From: Rhizobium sp. GN54
GTDB taxonomy: Bacteria > Pseudomonadota > Alphaproteobacteria > Rhizobiales > Rhizobiaceae
Direction of reading: 5' to 3'
DNA length: 64,000 nucleotides
Assembly (NCBI RefSeq): GCF_021026345.1
Contig: NZ_JAJNCZ010000001.1
Coordinates: 310,001-374,000 of the forward strand
In this document: piece after piece, positions 8,783 through 17,519 of the stretch
How positions within the stretch are numbered: the stretch's first letter is position 1
How the letters are laid out: each line of letters opens with the position of its first letter
Made by a program: the position numbers and the translations under genes
Notes under the pieces: generated by a model
What the model saw: the letters and a program-made list of their open reading frames with translations, nothing else
What the model was told of the DNA's origin: nothing
The model's database searches: none

Positions 8783-11089
8783 ATGCTTTCGACCTATACG
8801 AGCTACAATCTCGTCACCCGAGACCTGCTGACGACGCTCAACCGGAAGTCCGAGGAAACCATCAACGCGCGCGAGGCGCAGTACTATCGCGACAATATCG
8901 GCAAGGTCTCGACGGTCGACGAGTTCCTTGGCGACTACCGCCTGTTCAACTATGCGATGAAGGCCTACGGCCTCGACGACATGGCCTACGCCACCGCCTT
9001 CATGCGCCAGGTGCTGGAAAGCGATCTTTCCGACGAGAACAGCTTCGTCAACCGGCTGACGGATACGCGCTACCGCGAGTTCGCCCAGGCGTTCTCGTTT
9101 GCGGAAGAGACGGCGGTCGCCCAGTCGGATGCGCAGATGGACGACATCATCGGCCTCTACACGGCGGCGATGGCCAATGCCGGCGCCGTGCAGAGCGAGG
9201 AGACGCGCTACTACAACATCGTCATCGACAGCGTCACCAATGTCGACCAGCTCCTGAACAACGACCGCCTGCGGGACTACATGTTCTCCGCCTTCGACAT
9301 CGATCCCGAAACCTATTCCCGCGAGAAGGTCCGCGGCGCGCTGACGAGCGACCTCGACGACCCGAACAGCTACGTCAACACCACCTTCGGCGCGCGCATC
9401 ACCGAGCTGTCCGGCTTCGTCCAGGACGCCCGCGCGCAGATCAACAGCGGCAACCTGTCGGCGGCGGAAAAGGCTTCGCTCGAGACGCAGATCAACCGCT
9501 GGAACTCCGAGATCGTCAGTGCCGGCAGCTACCTGGCTCTTGCCGCCGCCTACGAGTTCAGCGAGGACGGGACGCTGCCGACCGGCACGTTGGCCCAGAC
9601 CGCCGAGCAGAAAACCGCGACCAACGAGGCCTACATCATCTCGGGACCGCGCCTGACTTCGGCCGGGGCGCTGCTGAACCAGGCCTATTTCGAGGAGGCG
9701 ATTTCCTCGATCACGACCGTGGACGAGTTGCTCGCCGATAGCCGCCTCAAGGAATACATCCGCACCGCCTTCGACCTGAACGACGTCACCGTGGTCAATG
9801 CGACGCTGGAGAACATCCTGACCGACGACCCGGACGATCCGGCGGGATACATCCAGACGTTCGGCGGCAACGATGCGCGCTATATCGCGCTGAACAGGGC
9901 CTTCAACTTCCAGGCCGACGGCACGCTCGCGGCCGGAGACAGTGCGCAGACGGCGGCGCAGACCGCGTCGACGGGTTCGAACTACATGAGCCGCTACAAC
10001 GACAAGGACGACGAAGCCGACGAGAAGCTCATCAGCCGCTACAAGATCGAGGCCGACGCGATCGAGACCGTGGCCGACTTCTTCTCCTCCACGAACGTCT
10101 ACGATCTGGCACTCCAGGCTTTCGGCCTCGATCCCGATACCGAATCGACCTACCGCATCAAGCAGGTGCTTCTGAGCGATCTCAACGACCCGAAGAGCTA
10201 CGCCAACCGTCTGGGCGACGAGCGCTATATCGAGCTGGCCAAGGCGTTCAATTTTGACGCCGACGGCAACATCGAGCCGCCCACCCTGGCCCAGAGCGAG
10301 GCAGAGATCCAGGTGGTCACCCGCGCCTATGTCACCGCCGTGTCCCGCTTCGGAACGGCCGAGGACAAGGAGAAGGCGGAAGAGGAAGCAAGTTACTATG
10401 CGGCCCAGATGCAGTCGATCTCGTCCGTCAAGGAACTTCTGGCCGACGAGCGGCTCGTCGACGTCATCCTGAAGGCCAACGGCATCGACCCGGAGACGGT
10501 GCCCGAAGGCTTCATGGAGCAGATCTTCGCCTCCAATCTCGACGATCCGCAGAGCTTTGCCAACCAGCAGGCCGAACGCCGGTACCGGGCGATCGTCGCC
10601 TCGTTCAACTTCAACGCCGACGGCCTCGTCGAGCGGCCGGAGGAAACGGCGATCCAGTCCCGCCGCGGCATCTACCAGACGATCGACAACTATATCCGCC
10701 AGGCGGTCGAAACCGACCAGGGCGCGCAGAACCCCGGCGTCCGGCTGGCGCTCTACTTCGAGCGCAAGGCGCCGACGCTCTCGAGCGCCTACGACATCCT
10801 CGCCGACGACGCCCTCTACGAGGTCTTCAAGACGAGCTTCGGTATCTCCGACGAGGTCGGCAATGCCGATATCGATGCCCAGGCCGAGATGATCAAGCGC
10901 CAGATCAACCTGGAGGATCTGCAGGATCCCGAATACGTGAAGAAGATGATCGTCCGCTTCGCCGTCCTCTACGATCTGGAAAACAACACCCAGACCTCGT
11001 CGGCCGCCACCATCCTGGCCGGCGGAACGCAGAGCATCAGCGCCGACACGCTGCTGAGCATGGCGCAATTGCGGGTGGGCGGGGCCTGA
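8783..11089 (+). CDS. Multi-repeat DUF1217 protein
   Basis: A 768-residue protein made of about six DUF1217-like units. Each contains a helical VDEFLGDYRLFNYAMKAYGLD-like half and a variant of DDPxSYANRLGDxRYxxLAKAFNF; clear copies lie near residues 90-115, 355-380, 470-495 and 590-615, with degenerate ones near 195 and 715. DUF1217 proteins are a rhizobial family often encoded with flagellar genes (recalled), and the N-terminal MLSTYTSYNLVTRDLL resembles their usual start. There is no signal peptide. The ATG at 8783 follows AAAGGGA by 10 bases and matches the family start; an extension to 8726 is less likely. No flagellar genes are nearby. Confidence 0.85.
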   Translation: MLSTYTSYNLVTRDLLTTLNRKSEETINAREAQYYRDNIGKVSTVDEFLGDYRLFNYAMKAYGLDDMAYATAFMRQVLESDLSDENSFVNRLTDTRYREFAQAFSFAEETAVAQSDAQMDDIIGLYTAAMANAGAVQSEETRYYNIVIDSVTNVDQLLNNDRLRDYMFSAFDIDPETYSREKVRGALTSDLDDPNSYVNTTFGARITELSGFVQDARAQINSGNLSAAEKASLETQINRWNSEIVSAGSYLALAAAYEFSEDGTLPTGTLAQTAEQKTATNEAYIISGPRLTSAGALLNQAYFEEAISSITTVDELLADSRLKEYIRTAFDLNDVTVVNATLENILTDDPDDPAGYIQTFGGNDARYIALNRAFNFQADGTLAAGDSAQTAAQTASTGSNYMSRYNDKDDEADEKLISRYKIEADAIETVADFFSSTNVYDLALQAFGLDPDTESTYRIKQVLLSDLNDPKSYANRLGDERYIELAKAFNFDADGNIEPPTLAQSEAEIQVVTRAYVTAVSRFGTAEDKEKAEEEASYYAAQMQSISSVKELLADERLVDVILKANGIDPETVPEGFMEQIFASNLDDPQSFANQQAERRYRAIVASFNFNADGLVERPEETAIQSRRGIYQTIDNYIRQAVETDQGAQNPGVRLALYFERKAPTLSSAYDILADDALYEVFKTSFGISDEVGNADIDAQAEMIKRQINLEDLQDPEYVKKMIVRFAVLYDLENNTQTSSAATILAGGTQSISADTLLSMAQLRVGGA

Positions 11090-11107
11090 CGCGCAGGCTG
11101 CGGGCTG

Positions 11108-12553
11108 CTACCGCTCCGCCCGCAGCACCTTGTCCGGGTTCATGATGCCGGCGGGGTCGAAGGCGTGCTTGATGCGGGCCATCAGCTCGATCTCGATCGG
11201 CGCGCGCACCGCGGCCAGCTCGTCGCGCTTCAACTGGCCGATGCCGTGCTCGGCCGAGATCGAGCCGCCGTATTTCAGCACGATCCCGTGCACCACCGTG
11301 TTCACCTCCCGCCAGCAGTCGAGGAAGGCCTGCTTGTCGACGCCGATCGGCTGGGAGATGTTGTAGTGGACGTTGCCGTCGCCCATGTGGCCGAAGGAGC
11401 AGATCCGCGCGCCGGGGATCATCGCCATCACCGCTTCGTCCGCCTCGGCCATGAAGGCGGGAATGCTGGAGACGGGAACGGACACGTCGTGCTTGATCGA
11501 ACCGCCCTCCGGCTTCTGCGCCGGCGACATGCTCTCGCGCATGTGCCAGATGGCGCGGCGCTGGTCCTCGCTCGCGGCGATCACCGCGTCCTGCACGAGA
11601 TCCGCCTCCATCGCCTCGGTCAGGAGCGTCTCGACCATCATCCGCGCCGTCTCGGCGGAATCGGAGGTGGAGACGTCGATCAGCGCATACCAGTCGTGCC
11701 GGCTCGACAGCGGGTCGCGGACGCCGGGGATATGCCGGGTGGTGAAGTCGATGCCGATCCGGGGCATCAGCTCGAAGCCGGTGAGGGCGCCGCCGCAGCG
11801 CTGCTGGGCCTTGTCGAACAGCGCCAGCGCCGCCGTCACGGAGCGAAGGCCGGCAAAGGCGACCTCGTGGCCGGCCGGCCGCGGAACGAGCTTCAGCACC
11901 GCAGCCGTGATCACCCCGAGCGTGCCTTCCGCGCCGATGAAGAGATCGCGCAGGTCGTAGCCGGTATTGTCCTTCTTCAGCCGCCGCAGGCCGTCCCAGA
12001 TCTCGCCGGTCGGTAGCACCACCTCCAGCCCGAGGCAGAGCTGGCGCGTGTTGCCATAAGCGAGCACAGCAGTGCCGCCGGCATTGCTGGAGAGGTTGCC
12101 GCCGATCTGGCAGCTGCCCTCCGAGCCGAGCGACAGCGGGAACAGCCGGTCGACGTCCTCGGCCGCCTTCTGGATGTCGGCGAGCACGCAGCCGGCGTCG
12201 GCGACGATCACGTTGCCAATCGGGTCGACGTCGCGGATCCGGTTGAGGCGTGACAGCGACAGCACCACGTCGGCCCGCCCCTCGCGCGGGATCTGCCCGG
12301 CGACGTGGCCGGTATTGCCGCCCTGCGGCACGATCGCCGTGCCGGTCTCGCTGGCGAGCTTCAGGATCGCCGAGACTTCGGCGACGCTGCCGGGCCTGAG
12401 CACGACCGGCGTGGTGCCGTGGTAGAGCCCGCGCGATTCCACCAGATAGGGCGCGACGGCGGCGCCGTCGGTCAGCGCATGGGCAGCGCCCGTGATCGCC
12501 GAGAAGCGGGCGAGGAGATCGGCGTCCATGATCGTGTCGGGAGGCGTCGGCAT
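11108..12553 (-). CDS. FAD-linked oxidase (D-2-hydroxyacid dehydrogenase, GlcD-like)
   Basis: A 481-residue flavoprotein of the vanillyl-alcohol oxidase/PCMH superfamily. The FAD-binding half (residues about 45-225) has VVPQGGNTG-type phosphate contacts (IVPQGGNTGHVAG), GNLSSNAGGTAVLAYGN and NTGYDLRDLFIGAEGTLG. The C-terminal cap has FGHMGDGNVHYN and SAEHGIGQLKRDEL, motifs shared by GlcD, D-lactate and D-2-hydroxyglutarate dehydrogenases. It oxidises a D-2-hydroxyacid and passes electrons to a quinone or ETF partner; the substrate cannot be read from the sequence. It lies 15 bases downstream of the tsaC/sua5-like gene, so the two are probably co-transcribed. Confidence 0.92.
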   Translation of the reverse strand: MPTPPDTIMDADLLARFSAITGAAHALTDGAAVAPYLVESRGLYHGTTPVVLRPGSVAEVSAILKLASETGTAIVPQGGNTGHVAGQIPREGRADVVLSLSRLNRIRDVDPIGNVIVADAGCVLADIQKAAEDVDRLFPLSLGSEGSCQIGGNLSSNAGGTAVLAYGNTRQLCLGLEVVLPTGEIWDGLRRLKKDNTGYDLRDLFIGAEGTLGVITAAVLKLVPRPAGHEVAFAGLRSVTAALALFDKAQQRCGGALTGFELMPRIGIDFTTRHIPGVRDPLSSRHDWYALIDVSTSDSAETARMMVETLLTEAMEADLVQDAVIAASEDQRRAIWHMRESMSPAQKPEGGSIKHDVSVPVSSIPAFMAEADEAVMAMIPGARICSFGHMGDGNVHYNISQPIGVDKQAFLDCWREVNTVVHGIVLKYGGSISAEHGIGQLKRDELAAVRAPIEIELMARIKHAFDPAGIMNPDKVLRAER

Positions 12554-12568
12554 GCGTGATCTCCTGCT

Positions 12569-13552
12569 TCAGCTCCGCGGCGCGGCCGCCCGTTCGAGCC
12601 TGTCGTTGATGGCTTCGCCAAGCCCCGTGGCCGGGATCGGCGCGAAGGCGATCATGCGCGCGCCGGTGGCGTCGGCCGTCTGCATGTAGCCGAAGAGGTT
12701 GGCGGCCGCCTCGCGCAGGTCGCCGCTTGGGCTGAGGTCGAGCACGATCGCGGCCTGATCCTCGCCGGGAAGCTTCACTCCGCCGAAGCGGATCAGCGCC
12801 TCGCCGGGGGCGACGTTGCGCGCGTTCAGGCGCACTCCGGCATCGGGGGCATAGTGCGAGGCGAGCATACCGGGCGCCTCGATCGCAGCCCCCGGCGCCG
12901 AGGGCCGGATCACCGCAAGCCCGGTCAGCCTCTCGATGTCGTCTGCGTCGAGCCCGCCGGGCCGCAGCAGGCGGATCGTGCCGTCCTCGACCTTGACGAT
13001 GGTGGATTCGACGCCGACGGGCGTCGGGCCGGCATCGAGGATCAGTTCGATCGCAGCACCGAGGTCCGCCTCGACATGGGCGGCACGCGTCGGGCTGATC
13101 CGTCCGGACGTGTTGGCGCTGGGCGCGGCCAGTGGCCGGCCGAACGCCGCGAGAAGCCGGCCGGAAAAACCTGCCGGCACCCGCAGGCCGACCGTATCGA
13201 GCCCGGCGCGCGCCAGCGGATGGATCGGCGTATCCGGCCGCACGGGCAGGATCAGCGTCAGCGGCCCCGGCCAGAAGGCCTGGGCGAGTTTTCGTGAAAG
13301 CGGATCGAAGACGGCGTGCCGCTCGGCCATTTCGAGATCGGCGACATGGCAGATGAGCGGATTGAACTGGGGCCGCCCCTTCGTCTCGTAGATGCGCGCG
13401 ATCGCCTGCGGGTTCGTCGCATCGGCGGCAAGCCCGTAGACCGTCTCGGTGGGGATCGCCACCGGAAGACCGCGGCCGAGCACTTCGCTCGCCCGTTGCA
13501 GGGCGCGATCCGTCTCCCCGGCCGTGTCGATTATCTCTGCCATCTCGTCCAT
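12569..13552 (-). CDS. L-threonylcarbamoyladenylate synthase (Sua5 type)
   Basis: A 327-residue Sua5/YrdC protein. It makes threonylcarbamoyl-AMP from threonine, bicarbonate and ATP, the first step of t6A37 formation on ANN-decoding tRNAs. The YrdC core spans about residues 15-215, with PIPTETVYGLAADA-like VAIPTETVYGLAADA, KGRPQFNPLICHV, GLRVPA and SANTSGRISPT. The extra C-terminal domain, preceded by SAPGAAIEAPGMLASHYAP, marks the long Sua5 form rather than short TsaC. An alternative start is the ATG at 13543 (MAEIID). It forms a probable operon with the downstream FAD oxidase gene. Confidence 0.95.
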   Translation of the reverse strand: MDEMAEIIDTAGETDRALQRASEVLGRGLPVAIPTETVYGLAADATNPQAIARIYETKGRPQFNPLICHVADLEMAERHAVFDPLSRKLAQAFWPGPLTLILPVRPDTPIHPLARAGLDTVGLRVPAGFSGRLLAAFGRPLAAPSANTSGRISPTRAAHVEADLGAAIELILDAGPTPVGVESTIVKVEDGTIRLLRPGGLDADDIERLTGLAVIRPSAPGAAIEAPGMLASHYAPDAGVRLNARNVAPGEALIRFGGVKLPGEDQAAIVLDLSPSGDLREAAANLFGYMQTADATGARMIAFAPIPATGLGEAINDRLERAAAPRS

Positions 13553-13731
13553 CTTCGCCGTTTCCGGCCCGCTTTAGCGTCTTTGGCCGGTGCCTGCCAA
13601 GGGCGAATGAGCGTCGCACGCGTCCTGCGTGCGGGGATCGTGCCCGCTGCACCCGATCTGCCCCCGCGTTAGATGCTTCGTAACCGATCGCTGATAAAAC
13701 GGGGCGGAATACATGGGTGAGGCTTGTGCAC

Positions 13732-14796
13732 ATGAACCAGAGGAAATCCTCCACCAACGACGTCGCCTTGCGAGTCGCGACGGCCATGCAGCAGATGGGC
13801 ATCGACGGACTGCCGCGAAACTACGAGCTCGTCTACGAGGCCTATGCCGGCGTCAATCCGGAGCTGGTTCGCGATTTCATCGCGCTTGGGAAGTTCAAGA
13901 CGCAAGCCGCACTGGACGAGCTCGGCCGCAAGTATCTCCCGCATCATCACGAGGAATCCGTGCTGCAGCGTTCGGCGGGCGCCGTTCGCGACGAGATGAC
14001 CAATTTCATGGCCCTGCTGCAGGAGGAGAAGACCTCGCTCAGCGACTACGGCCGCCTGATCGGCGAGGCCTCGCAGGCGATCTTCTCCGGCGACCAGGGC
14101 TCCGCCCAGGCGCTCGGCAACTCGATCGAGCGGCTGCGGCAGGCGACCGAGCGACAGGCCACCCGCAATGCCGCGATGGAAGCAAGGGTCGCTAACCAGT
14201 CCAAGACCATGGACACCATCCAGCGCGACCTCGCCGCCTTCGAGGCCACCAAGTTTACCGATGCCGCAACCGGTCTCGGCAACCGCCGTGCCTTCAACAA
14301 GGCCGTCGCCAAGGTCTACGCCAATCCGGAGCTGCCGCTCCCCTGCGCGCTGGCGGTGGTCGAGGTCGATGTCGGCAAGCGTTTCTCGCCGATCCAGGTC
14401 GACGCGCTCAACGACTATCTGGTCCGCCACTACGGCAGCCTGATCAAGCGCACGACGCCGTCCAACGACGTCGTCTGCCGCTTCGACGGCTTCCGCTTCG
14501 GCTTCCTGTTCTACACCACCGACGAGACCGAGGTCGGCAGGCTGATGACGCTCCTGCGCACCGCCTTCGCGGCCGCGACGCTGAAGCATCCCGAGACGAT
14601 GCGCAGCCTCGGCAGCCTGACCTTCTCGGCCGGCATCTGCATGGTCGGCTCCGCCGGCAATGCCTTCGATTTCGTCAACCTGGCCGAGAAGTCGCTGCAG
14701 CAGGCGCTGGCCGCCGGCGGCAACCGGATCGTCCTCCACCGCGACAGCGAGGCCGGCGGCGAGGGCAAGGACTGGATGCTCTACAGGGCCGGTTGA
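13732..14796 (+). CDS. GGDEF-like protein with a degenerate active site
   Basis: A 354-residue cytoplasmic protein. Residues 1-170 are helical, with a coiled-coil-prone segment (about 130-172). Residues 173-345 form a GGDEF fold beginning with the conserved DAATGLGNRRAFNKAV. The signature itself is RFDGFRFG (about 250-257) where active enzymes have R-x-GGDEF-x, so diguanylate cyclase activity is very unlikely. It could be a c-di-GMP or nucleotide sensor, or a scaffold. ATG 13732 is chosen because GGTGAGG lies upstream at good distance; GTG 13717 is an alternative adding five residues. It is divergent from the sua5-like gene. Confidence 0.85.
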   Translation: MNQRKSSTNDVALRVATAMQQMGIDGLPRNYELVYEAYAGVNPELVRDFIALGKFKTQAALDELGRKYLPHHHEESVLQRSAGAVRDEMTNFMALLQEEKTSLSDYGRLIGEASQAIFSGDQGSAQALGNSIERLRQATERQATRNAAMEARVANQSKTMDTIQRDLAAFEATKFTDAATGLGNRRAFNKAVAKVYANPELPLPCALAVVEVDVGKRFSPIQVDALNDYLVRHYGSLIKRTTPSNDVVCRFDGFRFGFLFYTTDETEVGRLMTLLRTAFAAATLKHPETMRSLGSLTFSAGICMVGSAGNAFDFVNLAEKSLQQALAAGGNRIVLHRDSEAGGEGKDWMLYRAG

Positions 14797-14973
14797 ACCA
14801 CCCCGTCACGGCCGGCCGAAAACCCGCCAAGGTTGTCGGTCGGGCGTGAATTTACCGTTGCCTATCCCTCGTTTTGGTGCCACTTTCCTGCCCCGGGGCG
14901 ACACGCACGTCCCGCAGCCATGTGCGCCCGCGATGCGCGACGAGAGGCTGCCATCTTGCGACAGGAGGTTGCC

Positions 14974-15636
14974 GTGACACTTGCGCTCAACGACGTGGCA
15001 CCGGATTTCAGGGCCGAGACGACCGACGGTCCGATCCAGTTCCACGACTGGATCGGTGACAGCTGGGCCGTGCTCTTCTCCCATCCGAAGGACTTCACGC
15101 CCGTCTGCACCACCGAACTGGGCTACATGGCCCGCATCAAACCGGAATTCGACCGCCGCGGCGTCAAGATCATCGGCCTGTCCGTCGATCCGCTCGACCG
15201 CCACGCCGGCTGGGCCGACGATATCGAGGAGACGCAGGGCCACGCGCCCAATTTCCCGATGATCGCCGATGTCGATTTCGCCGTCTCCAAGGCCTACGGC
15301 ATGCTGCCGGCCTCGGTGTCCGGCGATCCGACCGTGCGTACGCCGGCCGACAACCAGACCGTGCGTAACGTCTTCGTCGTCGGGCCCGACAAGAAGATCA
15401 AGCTGATCCTGGTCTACCCGATGACGACGGGACGCAACTTCGACGAGGTGCTGCGCGTCATCGACAGTCTCCAGCTGACCGCTAGGCACAAGGTCGCGAC
15501 GCCGGTCAACTGGCAGAGCGGCGAAGACGTCATCATCGCCGGTTCCGTCTCCGACGACGACGCCCGCAAGCAGTATCCGGACGGCTGGCGCGCGCCCAAA
15601 CCCTATATCCGGATCGTGCCGCAGCCGGGAAGCTGA
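14974..15636 (+). CDS. 1-Cys peroxiredoxin (Prx6 type)
   Basis: A 220-residue thiol peroxidase. The peroxidatic cysteine is Cys45 in FTPVCTTELG, preceded by the family HPKDFTP motif. The long C-terminal domain (after about residue 150; LIYPM-like LILVYPMTTGRNFDEVLR) assigns it to the Prx6/1-Cys class, and no resolving cysteine is evident. It reduces H2O2 and organic hydroperoxides in the cytoplasm. The start is GTG at 14974, with a perfect AGGAGG six bases upstream; in-frame upstream starts lack any such site. It lies 46 bases upstream of the persulfide dioxygenase-rhodanese gene, so an operon is likely. Confidence 0.94.
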   Translation: MTLALNDVAPDFRAETTDGPIQFHDWIGDSWAVLFSHPKDFTPVCTTELGYMARIKPEFDRRGVKIIGLSVDPLDRHAGWADDIEETQGHAPNFPMIADVDFAVSKAYGMLPASVSGDPTVRTPADNQTVRNVFVVGPDKKIKLILVYPMTTGRNFDEVLRVIDSLQLTARHKVATPVNWQSGEDVIIAGSVSDDDARKQYPDGWRAPKPYIRIVPQPGS

Positions 15637-15682
15637 CGCCGTCGTCTTTCCCGCAAGGCATGCTTGTCGAGTGGAGGGACAG

Positions 15683-16732
15683 ATGATCTTCCGACAACTC
15701 TTCGACAGCGTTTCCGGCACCTATACCTACCTCATCGCCAGCCGGGCCGGCGGTGAGGCCCTCATCATCGACCCCGTGCTGGAGAAGGTGGACCGCTACC
15801 TGAAGCTGGTCGAGGAACTCGACCTGAAGCTCGTCAAGGCGGTCGACACCCACCTGCATGCCGATCACGTCACCGGCCTCGGCGCCCTGCGCGACCGCAC
15901 CCACTGCGTCACCGTCATGGGCGAACAGACCGCAGCCGACGTGGTCTCGATGCGCGTTGCCGAAGGCGACCGCGTCGCGATCGAGGGCCTGAGCCTCGAC
16001 GTGCTCTATACGCCGGGCCACACCGACGACAGCTATTCCTTCCTGATGAACGGCCTGATGGGCGGCCGGGTCTTCACCGGCGACACGCTCCTGATCCGCG
16101 GCACCGGGCGCACCGATTTCCAGAACGGCGATCCCCGGCAGCAATATGATTCCATCTTCAACAAGCTGCTGCGGCTTCCCGAGGAGACGCTGGTCTATCC
16201 CGCCCACGACTACAAGGGCGATACCGTCTCGACCATCGGCGAGGAGAAGCACTTCAACCCGCGCCTGCGCGTCGGCTCGGTCGACGAATATGTCGACCTG
16301 ATGAACAACCTCAACCTGCCGAACCCGAAGATGATGGACGTGGCCGTGCCCGCCAACATCCGCGTCGGCCTGCACCAGGACGAGATCGCAAGGCGCGGCT
16401 GGGCGTTGACGGCGGGGGAGGCGCTGGCGCTGCACGGCAGCCCCGGGATAGCGCTGGTCGACCTGCGCGAGAAGGGCGAACGCGACAAGCACGGCAGCAT
16501 CCCCGGCGCGCTGCATGCGCCCTATGCCGACCTTGTGGAGAACATCGGCGAGGGCGGTGTCCTGCACGAACTGGCGGCGGCGACGGGCAGGCGGATCGTC
16601 TTCTATTGCGCTTTCGGCGAGCGTTCGGCGATGGCGGTGGAGGCGGCACAGGCCGCGGGCCTTGCCGGCGCCTGCCACATCGAGGGCGGAATGGCCGCCT
16701 GGAAGAGGGCGGACGGTCCCGTTATCCGCTGA
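15683..16732 (+). CDS. Persulfide dioxygenase (ETHE1-like) fused to rhodanese
   Basis: A 349-residue two-domain protein. Residues 1-235 are a metallo-beta-lactamase-fold dioxygenase of the ETHE1/SdoA group: HLHADH (H57-x-H59-x-D61-H62), YTPGHTDDSY (about 110), FTGDTLLIRGTGRTDFQ (about 130-147) and VYPAHDY (about 170). Residues about 250-349 are a rhodanese domain with the active-site loop CAFGERSA (Cys309). ETHE1 oxidises glutathione persulfide to sulfite, and a rhodanese can then transfer sulfane sulfur, so the fusion suits sulfide detoxification. The ATG at 15683 follows GGAGGG; an in-frame start four codons upstream is less well placed. It is adjacent to the peroxiredoxin gene. Confidence 0.93.
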   Translation: MIFRQLFDSVSGTYTYLIASRAGGEALIIDPVLEKVDRYLKLVEELDLKLVKAVDTHLHADHVTGLGALRDRTHCVTVMGEQTAADVVSMRVAEGDRVAIEGLSLDVLYTPGHTDDSYSFLMNGLMGGRVFTGDTLLIRGTGRTDFQNGDPRQQYDSIFNKLLRLPEETLVYPAHDYKGDTVSTIGEEKHFNPRLRVGSVDEYVDLMNNLNLPNPKMMDVAVPANIRVGLHQDEIARRGWALTAGEALALHGSPGIALVDLREKGERDKHGSIPGALHAPYADLVENIGEGGVLHELAAATGRRIVFYCAFGERSAMAVEAAQAAGLAGACHIEGGMAAWKRADGPVIR

Positions 16733-16762
16733 CGCGCGGCGCCGATTCCGGCCGTGCCGGGC

Positions 16763-17374
16763 TCAGATCGCCCGGATGATCTTGCGCAGTTCCTCGTCGC
16801 GGGCGCCGAGCAGGAGCACGTTCTTCATCGCCTCCTTCGGGTCGGGCGTGTGGAAGAGAATGCCGTCGTCGCCGACCTTGCGGTTGATCTCCAGCCGTCC
16901 CTCTTCTTCCGAGGGGCTGATCGCGACGCCAAAGTACATGCGCTTGAATTTCGGGTTGATCCCCGCAAAGAAACGCTCGCCGTCACCGATCTCGGAATAG
17001 AAATTGGCCATGTAGAACGACCATTGCACGTCCTCGTGCTGCGGCAGGCGGGTGCGCGACACCGTTACGTGGCAGTAGCCGAGATGCGGCATCGAGGCCA
17101 GCGTGCGGTGGAAGATCAGCTTCGGAAAGCGGATCGAGCGGTGGAAGCCGTTGATGCGGTCATGGGTGACCGTGCCGGCCTGCTCGAGCTTGCGCCCGGT
17201 CGCCTCGGCGACCTCGCGATGGGAGAGATAGCGCTTCTCGGTCTCGTTCCACTCCCGCCGCTCCAGCTTCCCGGTCCGCAGGAAGTCCGTATAGGCGACC
17301 GAACGGCCGCGCTGGGTCCGCTTGTAGGCAACGGCGTCGTAGTATCTGAATTTCGCTGCGGGCGTGGCTAGCAC
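16763..17374 (-). CDS. Conserved protein of unknown function, 203 aa
   Basis: I do not recognise the family. The protein has no signal peptide or membrane segment and is rich in aromatic and charged residues: FRYYDAVAYKRTQRGRSVAYTDF at the N-terminus, LSHREVAEATGRKLEQAGTVTHDRIN mid-way, then HTPDPKEAMKNVLLLGARDEEL at the C-terminus. The central part (HLGYCHVTVSRTRLP, WSFYMANFYSEIGDGERF, FKRMYFGVAI) looks like a beta-rich soluble domain. Codon use and GC resemble neighbouring genes, so recent transfer is not indicated. It is convergent with the persulfide dioxygenase gene. A TTAACCAT element lies about 50 bases upstream of its start. Confidence 0.75.
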   Translation of the reverse strand: MLATPAAKFRYYDAVAYKRTQRGRSVAYTDFLRTGKLERREWNETEKRYLSHREVAEATGRKLEQAGTVTHDRINGFHRSIRFPKLIFHRTLASMPHLGYCHVTVSRTRLPQHEDVQWSFYMANFYSEIGDGERFFAGINPKFKRMYFGVAISPSEEEGRLEINRKVGDDGILFHTPDPKEAMKNVLLLGARDEELRKIIRAI

Positions 17375-17519
17375 GGGAAGGGCTCCGGAAGCATGGCGGT
17401 CTTGCCCGGATCATGCCCGCTTATGGTTAACGCCGCCCTTATGCCGAAGTGCCGGCCTCGGATTATCCCGCCTCAAGACCCGGCCGCCGGGGAAGCGGCC
17501 GGATCCGGTTGCATGGCCG

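Noticed and set aside
9970-9990. GGTTCGAA-type strings that could be tRNA T-loops
   Set aside because: The few occurrences (here and near 29385) lie inside genes and lack acceptor and anticodon stems; I find no tRNA in the window.
8624-11068. An 814-codon minus-strand frame
   Set aside because: It mirrors the DUF1217 gene; its apparent repeats are the complement of that gene's repeats.
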